Assembly: GCF_019457945.1 (NCBI RefSeq)
Contig: NZ_JAHZSU010000002.1
Location: 372,001 to 436,000, forward strand
Length of the DNA: 64,000 nucleotides
Reading direction: 5' to 3'
Source of the DNA: Ornithinimicrobium laminariae
Lineage (GTDB): Bacteria; Actinomycetota; Actinomycetes; Actinomycetales; Dermatophilaceae
The notes under the pieces were generated by a model, which ran no database searches, had not been told where the DNA came from, and saw nothing but the letters and a program-made list of their open reading frames with translations. Shown piece after piece: positions 17,920 through 26,645 of this stretch. The position numbers and the translations under genes were made by a program. The first letter of the stretch is position 1. Each line of letters opens with the position of its first letter.

Positions 17920-17981
17920 GGAGGCAGACTATCCGCGGCGTGCGCTATGGCTGTAGCCGCTTCAGTCCCTAAACTGGGGGT

Positions 17982-18605
17982 ATGACGTTCTCTGTTCGCA
18001 AGACCCTCGTTGCCGCACTGACCGCCCTAGCGCTGAGCATCGCGCCGTTGGCCGTGCCTGCGAGCGCTCACGACGAACTGCTGGGCACGACACCAGCCGA
18101 CGGCGTCGAGGTGGCCGAAGCACCCAGTGAGATCACCTTGAGCTTTTCGGGCGAGATCGCTGACATTGGAGCCGAAGTTGTCGTCACCGGTGGTCTCGAC
18201 GACATCGTCCAGGGCGCTCCCGAGGTTCGCGGCACCGAGGTCGTGCAGGCTATCTCCGCCGACACACCTCCCGGTGACTATGAAGTTGTCTGGCGAGTGA
18301 CCTCCCAAGACGGCCACCCCATCTCGGGTGCATTCGGCTACACGGTTGAAGATGCCGGCATCGCCGCGCAGGACGAAGCAGACGCAACCGCGGACGACGC
18401 TCCGGCAACTAGCGCACCCGCTGCAGATGAAGAACTGGCTACTGCGACCGACGATTTGGCGCCAGCGACGGCCAACAGCGATGCGGCTGTCGTCCCGGAA
18501 AATAGCCAAGAAGGCGAAGGAACGCCGATCTGGGTCTGGTTCGTGCTGGGTGGAGCCCTCGCAGCACTGGGTGGCGTCGGCTGGCGGGCCGCTTCCCGGC
18601 GATGA
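17982..18605 (+). CDS. CopC-domain secreted protein with C-terminal anchor
   Basis: 207 residues. Signal peptide with cleavage expected after PASA, giving a mature N-terminal His-Asp, as in copper-binding CopC proteins where the first residue His is a ligand. CopC domain about 28-120 (LLGTTPADGVEVAEAP, WRVTSQDGHPISGAFGYTV). A long Ala/Thr/Asp/Glu linker precedes a C-terminal membrane helix (IWVWFVLGGALAALGGVG) and a basic stop-transfer tail. It stands alone, without the usual CopD/YcnJ partner. Confidence 0.88.
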   Translation: MTFSVRKTLVAALTALALSIAPLAVPASAHDELLGTTPADGVEVAEAPSEITLSFSGEIADIGAEVVVTGGLDDIVQGAPEVRGTEVVQAISADTPPGDYEVVWRVTSQDGHPISGAFGYTVEDAGIAAQDEADATADDAPATSAPAADEELATATDDLAPATANSDAAVVPENSQEGEGTPIWVWFVLGGALAALGGVGWRAASRR

Positions 18606-18764
18606 ATCCTCGGCGCGGTTCCACGGCATCCCCTTGACTCATGTACCGTAAGGACCACGAAGAAACTACACATTCCCGGGCCAGCTGCGCGGGTCGGTCT
18701 TAGCGGTTAATCCGTAAGGCGGGCTAGCGGTGCTGCACCGGCAGACGCACGAGGGGGTCACGCC

Positions 18765-19001
18765 ATGGGGCGCGGCCGGGCTAAAGCCAAGCAAACGAAA
18801 GTCGCTCGGAAACTGAAGTATTACAGTCCCGAGACCGACCTCACCGCACTGGAACGCGAGCTCCGCTCGGGTGAAAGCGGACCGACGTACGTCGCGGCAA
18901 GTTCTCCGGAACCTGTCGAGGAAGACGACGACGACTACCGCTACAGCGCGTATGACGACGACGAGGACACCCCCGGCTCTTGGGCCGCAGGTGGCCATTG
19001 A
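18765..19001 (+). CDS. DUF3073 family protein
   Basis: 78 residues. The basic N-terminus MGRGRAKAKQTKVARKLKYY is the family signature, followed by an acidic tail rich in Asp and Glu with YxYSAYDDDED. Function unknown; conserved in Actinomycetota and often near purM/purF, as here. A TTGA overlap couples it to the next gene. The 159 bases upstream hold no other gene. Confidence 0.9.
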   Translation: MGRGRAKAKQTKVARKLKYYSPETDLTALERELRSGESGPTYVAASSPEPVEEDDDDYRYSAYDDDEDTPGSWAAGGH

Positions 19002-19525
19002 CGTCATACCCTCAACCGCATCAGGGCGACACCGCCTCTTCCCTGCGTCGCCGAACATGGCGCTCGCTCGGGATCATGGCTTTGGTGATCGCCCTGCTTG
19101 CTGTCGGAGTGTGGGCACTGACACGGTCCTCCACCGTCGAAATCGACGCCTGGCGCTGTAGCGCCAAACCCGACGTTGACCAGTCACTCACTGCGATCGA
19201 AACAGCCAACTGCCGACCAGGGCAGGTAGGCGCCACGATCGAGGTCCTTGTTGACGGACAGCAGGTCGAGGGCCTCACCGGCACCGAGCCTGTTTCAATC
19301 CCCAGTCAGATCGAGAACCCATCCTCGGCAGTCCTGCGGGTGACGCTCAAGAACCCGTCCTCGGGCATCGTCCTGGCCGACACCCGGGCAGGGGAAGCGG
19401 TCCCCGGACACGCTTTGCGCGGTGAGCGAGATGGCCTCGTCTGGGAGACCAGCTATCAGCCAGGGGGAGGCACGGACTTAGTGCTCCTCGTTGGCCCTGA
19501 ACCCGAGGTTGAAGCGCTGAATTAG
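18998..19525 (+). CDS. Single-pass membrane protein with extracytoplasmic domain
   Basis: 175 residues from a TTG at 18998 that overlaps the DUF3073 stop (AGGTGG just upstream); the frame can be extended to 18980. Short basic N-terminus, one membrane helix (about 27-48), then a beta-rich outer domain with one Cys pair (WRCSAKPD and ANCRPG) and an immunoglobulin-like pattern. Not recognised. Confidence 0.65.
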   Translation: MTSYPQPHQGDTASSLRRRTWRSLGIMALVIALLAVGVWALTRSSTVEIDAWRCSAKPDVDQSLTAIETANCRPGQVGATIEVLVDGQQVEGLTGTEPVSIPSQIENPSSAVLRVTLKNPSSGIVLADTRAGEAVPGHALRGERDGLVWETSYQPGGGTDLVLLVGPEPEVEALN

Positions 19526-19554
19526 CGCCCCGGTCGCATTTTGCCTGGCCGTGG

Positions 19555-20667
19555 CTAGGAGGCGTAGTCGCCCACCATGCGCACGGATCCGCCATCGACA
19601 CCCTTCGCGCCCTGGACCACGTCTTCTCCATCGGCCATTCCAGGTGCGCCATCACTGACTTCGCCCAGCACCCACGCTGGAACGCCCAAGACCTCACTGC
19701 GCCGCACGCCCGCGTCAGCCTGTTCGGCTGGCAGCACCGCGACGAAGCCGACACCCATGTTGAGTGTTCGCTCCAGGTCTTCGCGCGGCACTTGACCCCA
19801 CTGCTGCACCGAAGAGAAAACGGCCGGCGGGGTCCACGTCTCACGCTCCACCGTCGCCGTCAGGCCAGCGGGCAGCACCCGTGCCAGGTTGGCCGCCAGC
19901 CCGCCACCAGTAACGTGTGAAAGTGCATGGATATCGATGCCGTCGGTAGCGATCATGTCCAGCAGCATCTTGGTGTAGATCCTGGTTGGCACCAGGGCTT
20001 CCTCACCCAAAGTCCGGCCGAACTCAGGGATCTCCGCATCCCAACTCAGACCCTGAGCAGCGATCACCCGGCGCACCAGTGAGTATCCGTTGGAGTGCAG
20101 CCCAGAAGAAGCCAGCGCAATGACAGCGTCCCCGGCACGCACCCGCTGCGGCCCGAGCACCTTGTCATACTCAACGACACCCGTCGCGGCGCCGGCCACG
20201 TCATACTCGTCCGGGTCCAGCAATCCCGGGTGCTCGGCAGTCTCGCCACCGACGAGCGCGACCCCAGCTAGGTGACAACCTCTTGCGATGCCCTGCACCA
20301 CGGCTGCGATCCGCTCCGGGACCACTTTGCCGCAGGCGATGTAGTCGGTCATAAACAACGGCTCGGCACCACATACGACGATGTCGTCGACAACCATGCC
20401 CACCAGGTCGATGCCGATCGTGTCGTGCACACCCATAGCCTGCGCGATAGCGACCTTCGTGCCCACGCCATCGGTTGAGGTGGCCAACACCGGGCGCTCC
20501 ATGCCCATTAGCGCTGAGGCATCAAACATGCCAGCGAAACCGCCCAGACCGCCCAGCACCTCGGGGCGTTGGGCCCGCTTCACTGATTCCTTCATCAGAT
20601 CGACGGCGCGATCTCCCGCTTCGACGTCGACGCCAGCAGAGGCATAGGTAATCGGTTGATCAGTCAT
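19555..20667 (-). CDS. purM: Phosphoribosylformylglycinamidine cyclo-ligase (AIR synthetase)
   Basis: 370 residues from the ATG at 20667 (ribosome site AGGACGG). The open frame runs 47 residues further into purF, but that part has no family similarity. PurM closes FGAM to AIR with ATP. Signatures: ITYASAGVDVEAGDRAV, STDGVGTKVAIAQ, DIVVCGAEPLFMTDYI, GGETAEHPGLL and SHVTGGGLAANLARVLP. It is 49 bases downstream of purF and transcribed with it. Confidence 0.95.
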   Translation of the reverse strand: MTDQPITYASAGVDVEAGDRAVDLMKESVKRAQRPEVLGGLGGFAGMFDASALMGMERPVLATSTDGVGTKVAIAQAMGVHDTIGIDLVGMVVDDIVVCGAEPLFMTDYIACGKVVPERIAAVVQGIARGCHLAGVALVGGETAEHPGLLDPDEYDVAGAATGVVEYDKVLGPQRVRAGDAVIALASSGLHSNGYSLVRRVIAAQGLSWDAEIPEFGRTLGEEALVPTRIYTKMLLDMIATDGIDIHALSHVTGGGLAANLARVLPAGLTATVERETWTPPAVFSSVQQWGQVPREDLERTLNMGVGFVAVLPAEQADAGVRRSEVLGVPAWVLGEVSDGAPGMADGEDVVQGAKGVDGGSVRMVGDYAS

Positions 20668-20716
20668 CAGGAACCGTCCTGGTCTAAGGGTGTTCGTCTC
20701 TAAAAGGTATGCGAGA

Positions 20717-22291
20717 TCAGGGGCGTCGGACCGCGTCGGCCCCGCCACCGCCCGCGCTAATCGACACGTTGTCGATGTCGACGGGTGAGCCGGGTCGCGG
20801 TGGCTCAATTGCTGGCGGGAACTCCAACTCCAGCACGTCTTTGCCGCGCCGAGACTCAGACTCCAGCGGGATCGGATAGACCCCGGAGAAGCAGGCCGTG
20901 CACAACTTGTCTGCAGGTTGGTTGGTGGCTTCGACCATCGACTTTTCGCTGATGTAGCCCAATGAGTCAGAGCCCAAGATGGCCCGGATCTCTTCGGGGT
21001 TGAGGCCAGTCGCGATCAGCTCAGCGCGAGAGGCAAAGTCAATGCCATAAAAGCAGGGCCAGCGCACCGGCGGCGATGAAATGCGCACGTGGATCTCGGC
21101 GGCCCCGGCTTCGCGCAGCATCCGCACCAAGGCACGCTGCGTGTTGCCGCGCACGATCGAGTCATCGACCACCACAATGCGCTTGCCGCGGATGACTTCA
21201 CGCAGCGGATTGAGTTTGAGGCGGATGCCCAGTTGGCGAATCGTCTGGCTCGGCGCGATAAAGGTGCGACCCACATAGGCGTTCTTCACTAGGCCAGAGC
21301 CATACGGGATGCCTGACTCTTCGGCATAGCCAATAGCTGCTGGGGTGCCAGACTCGGGCGTCGGCATCACCATGTCGGCTTCGATGGGGTGTTCACGAGC
21401 CAGTCGGCGGCCCATCTCGACGCGAGACTCATAGACCGAGCGGCCAGCCAGCGAAGTGTCTGGGCGAGCCAGATAGACATACTCAAAGACACACGATTTG
21501 CGCTTGGCCTCGGCAAATCGGCTGCTGCGCAGACCCTCGTCGTCGATCGCGATCAACTCGCCAGGCTCGACTTCGCGGACAAAGCTAGCGCCGACAATGT
21601 CGAGGCCAGCGCTCTCGGAGGCGACAACCCAGCCGTTCTCAAGGCGGCCCAACACTAACGGGCGCACGCCCTGCGGGTCTCGCGCGGCATACACGGTGGT
21701 TTCGTCGCAAAAGACCAGCGAGAACGCGCCGCGCAGTAAGGGCAAGACCTCGAGGGCAGCGTCTTCGAGGCTCAACTCAGGGTTGGCGGTCAACAGGCCG
21801 GTGACAACTGCGGTGTCGGTGGTGTTGCCACGCTTGAGCTCACCGGGTGCCGAGCGGAAGTCTCCACCCAGCAACTCCCCCAGCTTGTCGCGCAGTTCAG
21901 CCGTGTTCGTCAGGTTGCCATTGTGTGCCAGCGCCACGGTGCCGTCGGTGGTGCCGCCAAGCGTCGGTTGGGCGTTCTCCCAGGAGTTTCGCCCGGTCGT
22001 GGAGTAGCGGCAGTGCCCCACAGCCAGGTGCCCCTTCAGCGAGGAGAGGCTGGATTCGTCAAAGACCTGGGCTACGAGGCCAACGTCTTTGTAGACGCGC
22101 AGTGATTCGCCGTCGCTGGTAGCGATACCGGCGGCCTCTTGGCCGCGGTGCTGCAGCGCATACAGGCCAAAATAGGTGAGTTTGGCGACCTCATCACCGG
22201 GCGCCCACACCCCAAAGACACCACAGGCATCTTGGGGCAGTGATTCGTCCGGAAGCAGGTCGTGATTTAAGCGTCCATCAGGTCGGGCCAC
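20717..22291 (-). CDS. purF: Amidophosphoribosyltransferase
   Basis: 524 residues, GTG start. It makes phosphoribosylamine from PRPP and glutamine, the first committed purine step. The glutaminase nucleophile is the Cys in QDACGVFG (about residue 23), exposed after removal of the propeptide. The glutaminase domain holds GLYALQHRGQEAAGI and GHCRYSTTG; the PRT domain holds VVVDDSIVRGNTQRALVRMLREAGA. C-terminal cysteines (KLCTACFSGVYP) fit the Fe-S cluster of the Bacillus-type enzyme. It is first in the purF-purM pair. Confidence 0.95.
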   Translation of the reverse strand: MARPDGRLNHDLLPDESLPQDACGVFGVWAPGDEVAKLTYFGLYALQHRGQEAAGIATSDGESLRVYKDVGLVAQVFDESSLSSLKGHLAVGHCRYSTTGRNSWENAQPTLGGTTDGTVALAHNGNLTNTAELRDKLGELLGGDFRSAPGELKRGNTTDTAVVTGLLTANPELSLEDAALEVLPLLRGAFSLVFCDETTVYAARDPQGVRPLVLGRLENGWVVASESAGLDIVGASFVREVEPGELIAIDDEGLRSSRFAEAKRKSCVFEYVYLARPDTSLAGRSVYESRVEMGRRLAREHPIEADMVMPTPESGTPAAIGYAEESGIPYGSGLVKNAYVGRTFIAPSQTIRQLGIRLKLNPLREVIRGKRIVVVDDSIVRGNTQRALVRMLREAGAAEIHVRISSPPVRWPCFYGIDFASRAELIATGLNPEEIRAILGSDSLGYISEKSMVEATNQPADKLCTACFSGVYPIPLESESRRGKDVLELEFPPAIEPPRPGSPVDIDNVSISAGGGGADAVRRP

Positions 22292-22342
22292 TAACTCAGT
22301 GTCCCATAGATCGCAGAGCCAGTGAGGTGCGTGAGAGCAACC

Positions 22343-22567
22343 TCAGCGCAGAGTGGTCCATTCGGCGACCAGGAAGGCAAGGGCACCGACAAATCCACCG
22401 GCAATTGCGCCGATGAACATAAAAATGACGTTTTCTTGACCGGCTGACGCGACGCCCGAGGCTGGGCCAAAGATGGAGAAGGCGACGCCGAGCAGGAGGC
22501 CAATCACGCCGCCGCTAATCAAGAAGGGCACCAGTTTGGGACGTCGTACCTGATTGTTATTGCTCAC
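22343..22567 (-). CDS. Small membrane protein near purF
   Basis: 74 residues from a GTG at 22567 (SNNNQVRRPKLVPF); the longer frame to 22618 would overlap the LLM gene and is less likely. Two membrane helices (about 12-33 and 46-68) joined by a Gly/Ser/Ala loop. Small proteins of this build commonly sit beside purF in Actinomycetota; function unknown. Confidence 0.65.
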   Translation of the reverse strand: MSNNNQVRRPKLVPFLISGGVIGLLLGVAFSIFGPASGVASAGQENVIFMFIGAIAGGFVGALAFLVAEWTTLR

Positions 22568-22592
22568 GCCTCTAGCGTACGCCGGGCTTGCG

Positions 22593-23498
22593 TCAGCGCT
22601 GCAGGGTGATCCGGTCAAGCACGTCAGGATCTGCCCGGTATGGCGATGAGTTGCGTGGCCAGTGCACGATCACATCGGTAAAGCCCAGGGCAGCAGCCCG
22701 CCCAACCTGATCGGCAAAGAAGTCCGGGCTGGAAAGCGCTGGGATGCCTGCTGCGTCGAGGGCGAGGAGGCGATCCGGGACATCGGCGCTCGTGCGGCTG
22801 CCCTGCTCAACGGCCTTATCTAGCGTTTCATCGAAGCGCTCACTCAGCGCGGCCACGCCCTGCCACCAGGTCTCTTGCGTGCTGCGATCGCCGAGGTCCA
22901 AGGACTCGCCGAGACCGACCATTGGCGGCCCTGTGGTTAGCCAACCCGTGCCAAAGCGCGCTGCGAGTGCCATTGCTTTGGGACCGTTGGCGGCCATCAC
23001 GAAGGGAACGCGCGGCTGTTGCACGCAGCCAGGCGCGCTGCGGGCATCGACGGTCGAGAAGAACTCCCCCTCAAAGTCGACGTGATCCGTGGTGAGGATG
23101 CGATCGAGCAGTTCAGTGAACTCGGCGAACCGCCTCGTGCGCTGGCCCCGGGTGTGCGTTGCTCCCAAGATTTGTGAGTCTCGGTCGCCGCCAGCACCGA
23201 GGCCGATCAGCATTCGTCCGCCGCTGATGTCATCGAGGGTGATGATGTCGCGGGCAAACGTGAGTGGATGCCGGAAGTTGGGTGAGGCGACGAAGGTGCC
23301 GAGTTTGATGGTGTCGGTGACCATCGCGGCCGCCGTCAGGGTGGCGACGGTGGAGTGCCACGGCGAATCCGGCAGTCCGCCCCAGACCAAGTGGTCATAG
23401 GTCCAGGCATGATCGAAGCCGCGATCCTGCGCTCCCTGCCATAGCGGCTTGGCCTGTGACCAGGTGTATTCGGGCAGGATGCAGATTCCGTAGCGCAC
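22593..23498 (-). CDS. LLM-class (probably F420-dependent) oxidoreductase
   Basis: About 301 residues from the GTG at 23498, four bases after the sterol-carrier stop; a TTG at 23519 would add seven residues and overlap that gene. Luciferase-like fold: YGICILPEYTW, WTYDHLVWGG, TVATLTAAAMVT, LTFARDIITLDDISGGR and IGLGAGGDRDSQ. Enzymes of this group in Actinomycetota usually take electrons from F420, though flavin use cannot be excluded by sequence alone. Coupled to the sterol-carrier-like gene. Confidence 0.82.
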   Translation of the reverse strand: MRYGICILPEYTWSQAKPLWQGAQDRGFDHAWTYDHLVWGGLPDSPWHSTVATLTAAAMVTDTIKLGTFVASPNFRHPLTFARDIITLDDISGGRMLIGLGAGGDRDSQILGATHTRGQRTRRFAEFTELLDRILTTDHVDFEGEFFSTVDARSAPGCVQQPRVPFVMAANGPKAMALAARFGTGWLTTGPPMVGLGESLDLGDRSTQETWWQGVAALSERFDETLDKAVEQGSRTSADVPDRLLALDAAGIPALSSPDFFADQVGRAAALGFTDVIVHWPRNSSPYRADPDVLDRITLQR

Positions 23499-23502
23499 TG
23501 GA

Positions 23503-23871
23503 TCAGGCTTTCGTCTCAAAGAGTGGCAAATAGTCGTCTAGGTCGGCGCGGTTGCCGCTGGCGCGGATTGACCCTTGGTCGCGGGCCTGCGTCCAGTCGG
23601 TTTGGCCGGTGACCAAGCCCAGCCAGGTCACGGCGTCGGTCTCAACAACGTTGGGCGGCGTGCCTCGGGTATGCGTGGGCCCTTCGATGCACTGAATTGC
23701 ACCGAAGGGTGGCACCCGCACTTCCACCGAGCGGCCAGGCGCTCGGGTCATCAACTCTTCCAGTGTGTAGCGAACGGCAGTCGCGATCACCTGTTTGTCC
23801 TGCTCGCCAGCGGCGTATCGGCCCAGGGCGCTGGCCCCTTGTTCGGGCCTAATTCGTCGACGTGGCGGCAT
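23503..23871 (-). CDS. Sterol-carrier-family protein
   Basis: 122 residues. RTPxRSVEVRVPPFGAIQCIEG and WLGLVTGQTDWTQARDQGSIRASG match the bacterial sterol-carrier-like family (SCP2-type fold) seen beside purF in many Actinomycetota. It may bind a hydrophobic ligand; its real substrate is unknown. It leads a two-gene unit with the LLM oxidoreductase and lies five bases from the arcA stop. Confidence 0.7.
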   Translation of the reverse strand: MPPRRRIRPEQGASALGRYAAGEQDKQVIATAVRYTLEELMTRAPGRSVEVRVPPFGAIQCIEGPTHTRGTPPNVVETDAVTWLGLVTGQTDWTQARDQGSIRASGNRADLDDYLPLFETKA

Positions 23872-23875
23872 GTGT

Positions 23876-25111
23876 TCAGTTCAGTGGGTCGCGTTCGATC
23901 GGGCAAGACATGCAACGGGGGCCACCGCGGCCACGACCGAGCTCGCTGCCTTCGATCTCGATGACCTCAACGCCCTGCTCGCGCAAGTAGTTGTTGGTGA
24001 CGGTGTTGCGCTCGTAGGCCACGACCACACCGGGCTCCAACGCCAGAGCGTTGCAGGCGTCATCCCACTGCTCACGGGCAGCGGCGCTCGGGTCTTGGTC
24101 AGCGGTCAAGATCCGCAACTTGTCCAAGCCCAAACCGCGGGCGATGACCTGCTCCATCTGCTCGGCCGGGTTGGCCTGCACGTCGACTCGCAACTGGCCG
24201 TTCTTTTCTTCGCCAGCACGCAGCGTCCACGACCGCAGGTCAGGCAACTCGCTGTAGCGGGTGAAGCTCTCCTGGTCGACCATCGTCATGACGGTGTCGA
24301 GGTGCATCGCCGAGCGGACCTTGGGCATATCCACCGCGATGATCTGCTCGACCTCGCCGGTCTTAAGCATGTTGCCAGCCAGCCGCTCAACGCCCTGCGC
24401 TGTCGTGCGCTCAGACAAACCAATCAGCACCGTGCCGTTGCCGGGCACTAAAATGTCGCCACCCTCAGCCGTCGCGGGACCGGCCTCAAGACCGTGATCC
24501 CACCACTGCATACCGGCGTTGGCAAACATCGGGTGGTAGGTGTAGATCGCCTCGTAGTGCACAGTCTCGCGACGACGTGCCTTCTTATGCATGGAGTTGA
24601 CGGTGACGCCGCCATAAACCCAGGCCGACGTGTCACGCGTAAAGAGGTGGTTAGGCAGCGGGGCCATCAGTGACTCGTGGTCAGCCAAGCCGTCAATCAA
24701 CATCGAGTGCGGGTTGCCGATGCGCTCCAGCACTTCGCCCTTGGTGATGCCCGCGATCAGGTAGGTGGTCAGCTCTTCGTTGCTCATCGCGTCAAACATG
24801 GCGCGCATCGCGTCTGCGGCCAGCGGGCCGACCATCCGGCTGTCCAGCGAGAGCTCAATGACCTTCTGGCGCGCTTCGGGGATCGCGATGGTCTCGCGCA
24901 GCAACGTGTCGAAGTGGTGGACGACGACCCCACGGTCTTCCATTACCTTCACGAATCCGTCGTGCTCGCGCTGGGCTTGTTCCAGCCACAAAATTTCGTC
25001 GAAGAGGTATTGGTCCTTGTTCGACGGAGTCAACCGGTCCATTTCTAGACCTGGACGGTGAACAATCACCTGACGGAGTCGACCTACTTCAGAGCCAACG
25101 TGCAAAGCCAT
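23876..25111 (-). CDS. arcA: Arginine deiminase
   Basis: 411 residues. It hydrolyses arginine to citrulline and ammonia. The catalytic Cys is C403 in [49 protein letters not shown] and [16 protein letters not shown] are family motifs. The start is ATG with AGAGGA about ten bases upstream. No arcB, arcC or arcD is in the window, so it is a stand-alone deiminase here. A small gap separates it from the divergent zinc-type dehydrogenase. Confidence 0.94.
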   Translation of the reverse strand: MALHVGSEVGRLRQVIVHRPGLEMDRLTPSNKDQYLFDEILWLEQAQREHDGFVKVMEDRGVVVHHFDTLLRETIAIPEARQKVIELSLDSRMVGPLAADAMRAMFDAMSNEELTTYLIAGITKGEVLERIGNPHSMLIDGLADHESLMAPLPNHLFTRDTSAWVYGGVTVNSMHKKARRRETVHYEAIYTYHPMFANAGMQWWDHGLEAGPATAEGGDILVPGNGTVLIGLSERTTAQGVERLAGNMLKTGEVEQIIAVDMPKVRSAMHLDTVMTMVDQESFTRYSELPDLRSWTLRAGEEKNGQLRVDVQANPAEQMEQVIARGLGLDKLRILTADQDPSAAAREQWDDACNALALEPGVVVAYERNTVTNNYLREQGVEVIEIEGSELGRGRGGPRCMSCPIERDPLN

Positions 25112-25200
25112 GACTGTCCTCTTCTCTGCGATGAGTTCTCGCGCAATTCAATCGCGCTCCCGCCATCTTGTCATTCAGCACCAAATGCGAGGATGACGCA

Positions 25201-26247
25201 ATGAAGGCAACAGTTCTCCACGCGACCCGCGACATCCGACTCGAAGATGTCCCCGACCCAACCCTGCACACCCCAACCGATGCGATCGTGCGGGTGACCG
25301 CCAGTTGTGTCTGCGGCTCTGACCTGTGGCCTTACCGTGGCATCAACGAAATCAAGGAGCCGACTCGGATCGGCCACGAGTTCGTCGGCATCGTCGAAGA
25401 GGCTGGCTCGGAGGTGTCGACGCTCAAGGTTGGCGACTTCGTCATTGCCCCGTTCACGATCAGTGACAACACCTGCCCGCATTGCCAGGCTGGCATCACC
25501 TCGGCTTGCGACCACATCGGTGCATGGGGTCAGCCCAACCGCGATGGGGCCCTCGCTGACGGTGGTCAGGGCGAGTATGTCCGGGTGCCGCTGGCCGATG
25601 GCACGCTCGTGGCCACCCCCGAGGTGCCCGAAGACTCCCAGTTGGCATCAATGCTGGCGCTCAGCGACGTGATGGGCACCGGTTATCACGCGGCGATGTC
25701 TGCTCGAGTGCAGCCCGGCATGACCGTCGTCGTTGTCGGCGATGGCGCTGTTGGCTTGTGTGGCGTTTTGGCAGCCAAGCGCCTCGGCGCCGAGCGGATC
25801 ATCGCGATGTCACGTCACGAATCCCGCCAGAAGGTTGCCGCCGAGTTTGGCGCAACCGACATCGTGGCTGAGCGCGGCGATGAGGGTGTGGCCAAGGTCA
25901 AAGAATTGACCGATGGCGTCGGCGCCGATGCTGTGCTGGAGTGCGTCGGCACACGTGAGTCGATGGAGACCGCCTTCCGGGTGCTGCGCCCCGGCGGCTT
26001 CGTTGGTTATGTCGGCGTGCCGCACGATGTCGAGCTGCCGATTGGCAAGATGTTCGGCCGCAATCTCAACGTTGCCGGCGGCGTGGCCCCAGCCCGCGCA
26101 TACCTGGAGCAGTTGCGCGATGACGTGCTCGCTGGCGAGATTGACCCCGGCAAGGTCTTTGACCTGACGCTACCGCTGGCCGAAGTCGCCGAGGGCTATG
26201 CCGCGATGGATGAGCGACGGGCGATTAAGACCCTGCTCCTCCCCTAG
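25201..26247 (+). CDS. Zinc-dependent MDR-family alcohol dehydrogenase
   Basis: 348 residues from the ATG at 25201 (GAGG upstream); an 11-residue upstream extension lacks support. MDR fold: catalytic zinc motif SCVCGSDLWPYRG and IGHEFVGIVEEAG, structural zinc-type loop NTCPHCQAGITSACDH (partly conserved), and Rossmann VVVGDGAVGLCGVLAAKRLGA. Substrate unknown. It is divergent from arcA and followed by a long inverted repeat. Confidence 0.88.
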   Translation: MKATVLHATRDIRLEDVPDPTLHTPTDAIVRVTASCVCGSDLWPYRGINEIKEPTRIGHEFVGIVEEAGSEVSTLKVGDFVIAPFTISDNTCPHCQAGITSACDHIGAWGQPNRDGALADGGQGEYVRVPLADGTLVATPEVPEDSQLASMLALSDVMGTGYHAAMSARVQPGMTVVVVGDGAVGLCGVLAAKRLGAERIIAMSRHESRQKVAAEFGATDIVAERGDEGVAKVKELTDGVGADAVLECVGTRESMETAFRVLRPGGFVGYVGVPHDVELPIGKMFGRNLNVAGGVAPARAYLEQLRDDVLAGEIDPGKVFDLTLPLAEVAEGYAAMDERRAIKTLLLP

Positions 26248-26250
26248 CCA

Positions 26251-26311
26251 TGTGCCTTTTCATCCGGTGTGTGTACCGAAAAAGTGGTCACACACCGGAT
26301 GAATCGGCACA
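26251..26311. repeat. 23-bp imperfect inverted repeat, likely terminator
   Basis: Arms 26251-26273 and 26289-26311 pair with two mismatches around a 15-base loop. It begins four bases after the dehydrogenase stop and could end transcription from that side; on the other strand it is downstream of the SRP RNA. No T-tract. Its length is more than a normal terminator, so it could be a remnant of a mobile repeat. The rest of the gap up to 26485 holds another hairpin at 26402-26440 with GGCGACCAAT pairing to ATTGGTGCC, and no gene I can support. Confidence 0.6.
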
Positions 26312-26485
26312 TAGAGGGTCAGCATCAACGATGACCGCGAACGATTCGGCGAATTGCTGATGACGAGCACCAAGCTCAGACGGTATGGGCATGTTGGGCT
26401 CCCAAGTGGGGGCGACCAATTGGATTGGTGCCACTCTTGGCCAGGCTCTACCCAGCCAGACCCACGCGCGCCGGCCTCTTGGCAC

Positions 26486-26582
26486 AAGGCGGCCCCCCAC
26501 GTACCTGGAAGAGCTCACCTGCCCTTGCTGCATTCCTGCCCTGGGGGAGTTCAGTGAGGTACCACCACATGGGGGGCCTTCG
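26486..26582 (-). ncRNA. ffs: Bacterial small signal recognition particle RNA (4.5S type)
   Basis: On the minus strand the apical region reads CCAGGGCAGGAATGCAGCAA followed by GGGCAGG, the conserved GGAA loop and flanking asymmetric loop that bind Ffh. The ends GGCCCCCC (near 26572-26579) and GGGGGGCC (near 26491-26498) form the closing stem, with ATGT/ACGT extending it, giving an RNA of about 97 nucleotides. It targets ribosomes making membrane proteins to SecYEG. Exact ends are estimated from the stem. Confidence 0.9.
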
Positions 26583-26585
26583 TTC

Positions 26586-26614
26586 ATTCTAGGCAGACTC
26601 GCCCCTGGAGTTAA
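26586..26614 (-). promoter_or_regulatory. ffs: Predicted promoter of the SRP RNA
   Basis: Minus-strand TTAACT (26609-26614) and TAGAAT (26586-26591) are separated by 17 bases. The expected start near 26580 coincides with the 5' end of the SRP closing stem. Confidence 0.6.
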
Positions 26615-26645
26615 AACTCAGCGGCTCGCCGCAACGCGAGTGAAG

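Noticed and set aside
20668-20808. N-terminal extension of purM into purF
   Set aside because: No family similarity, and the ATG at 20667 gives the normal PurM start.
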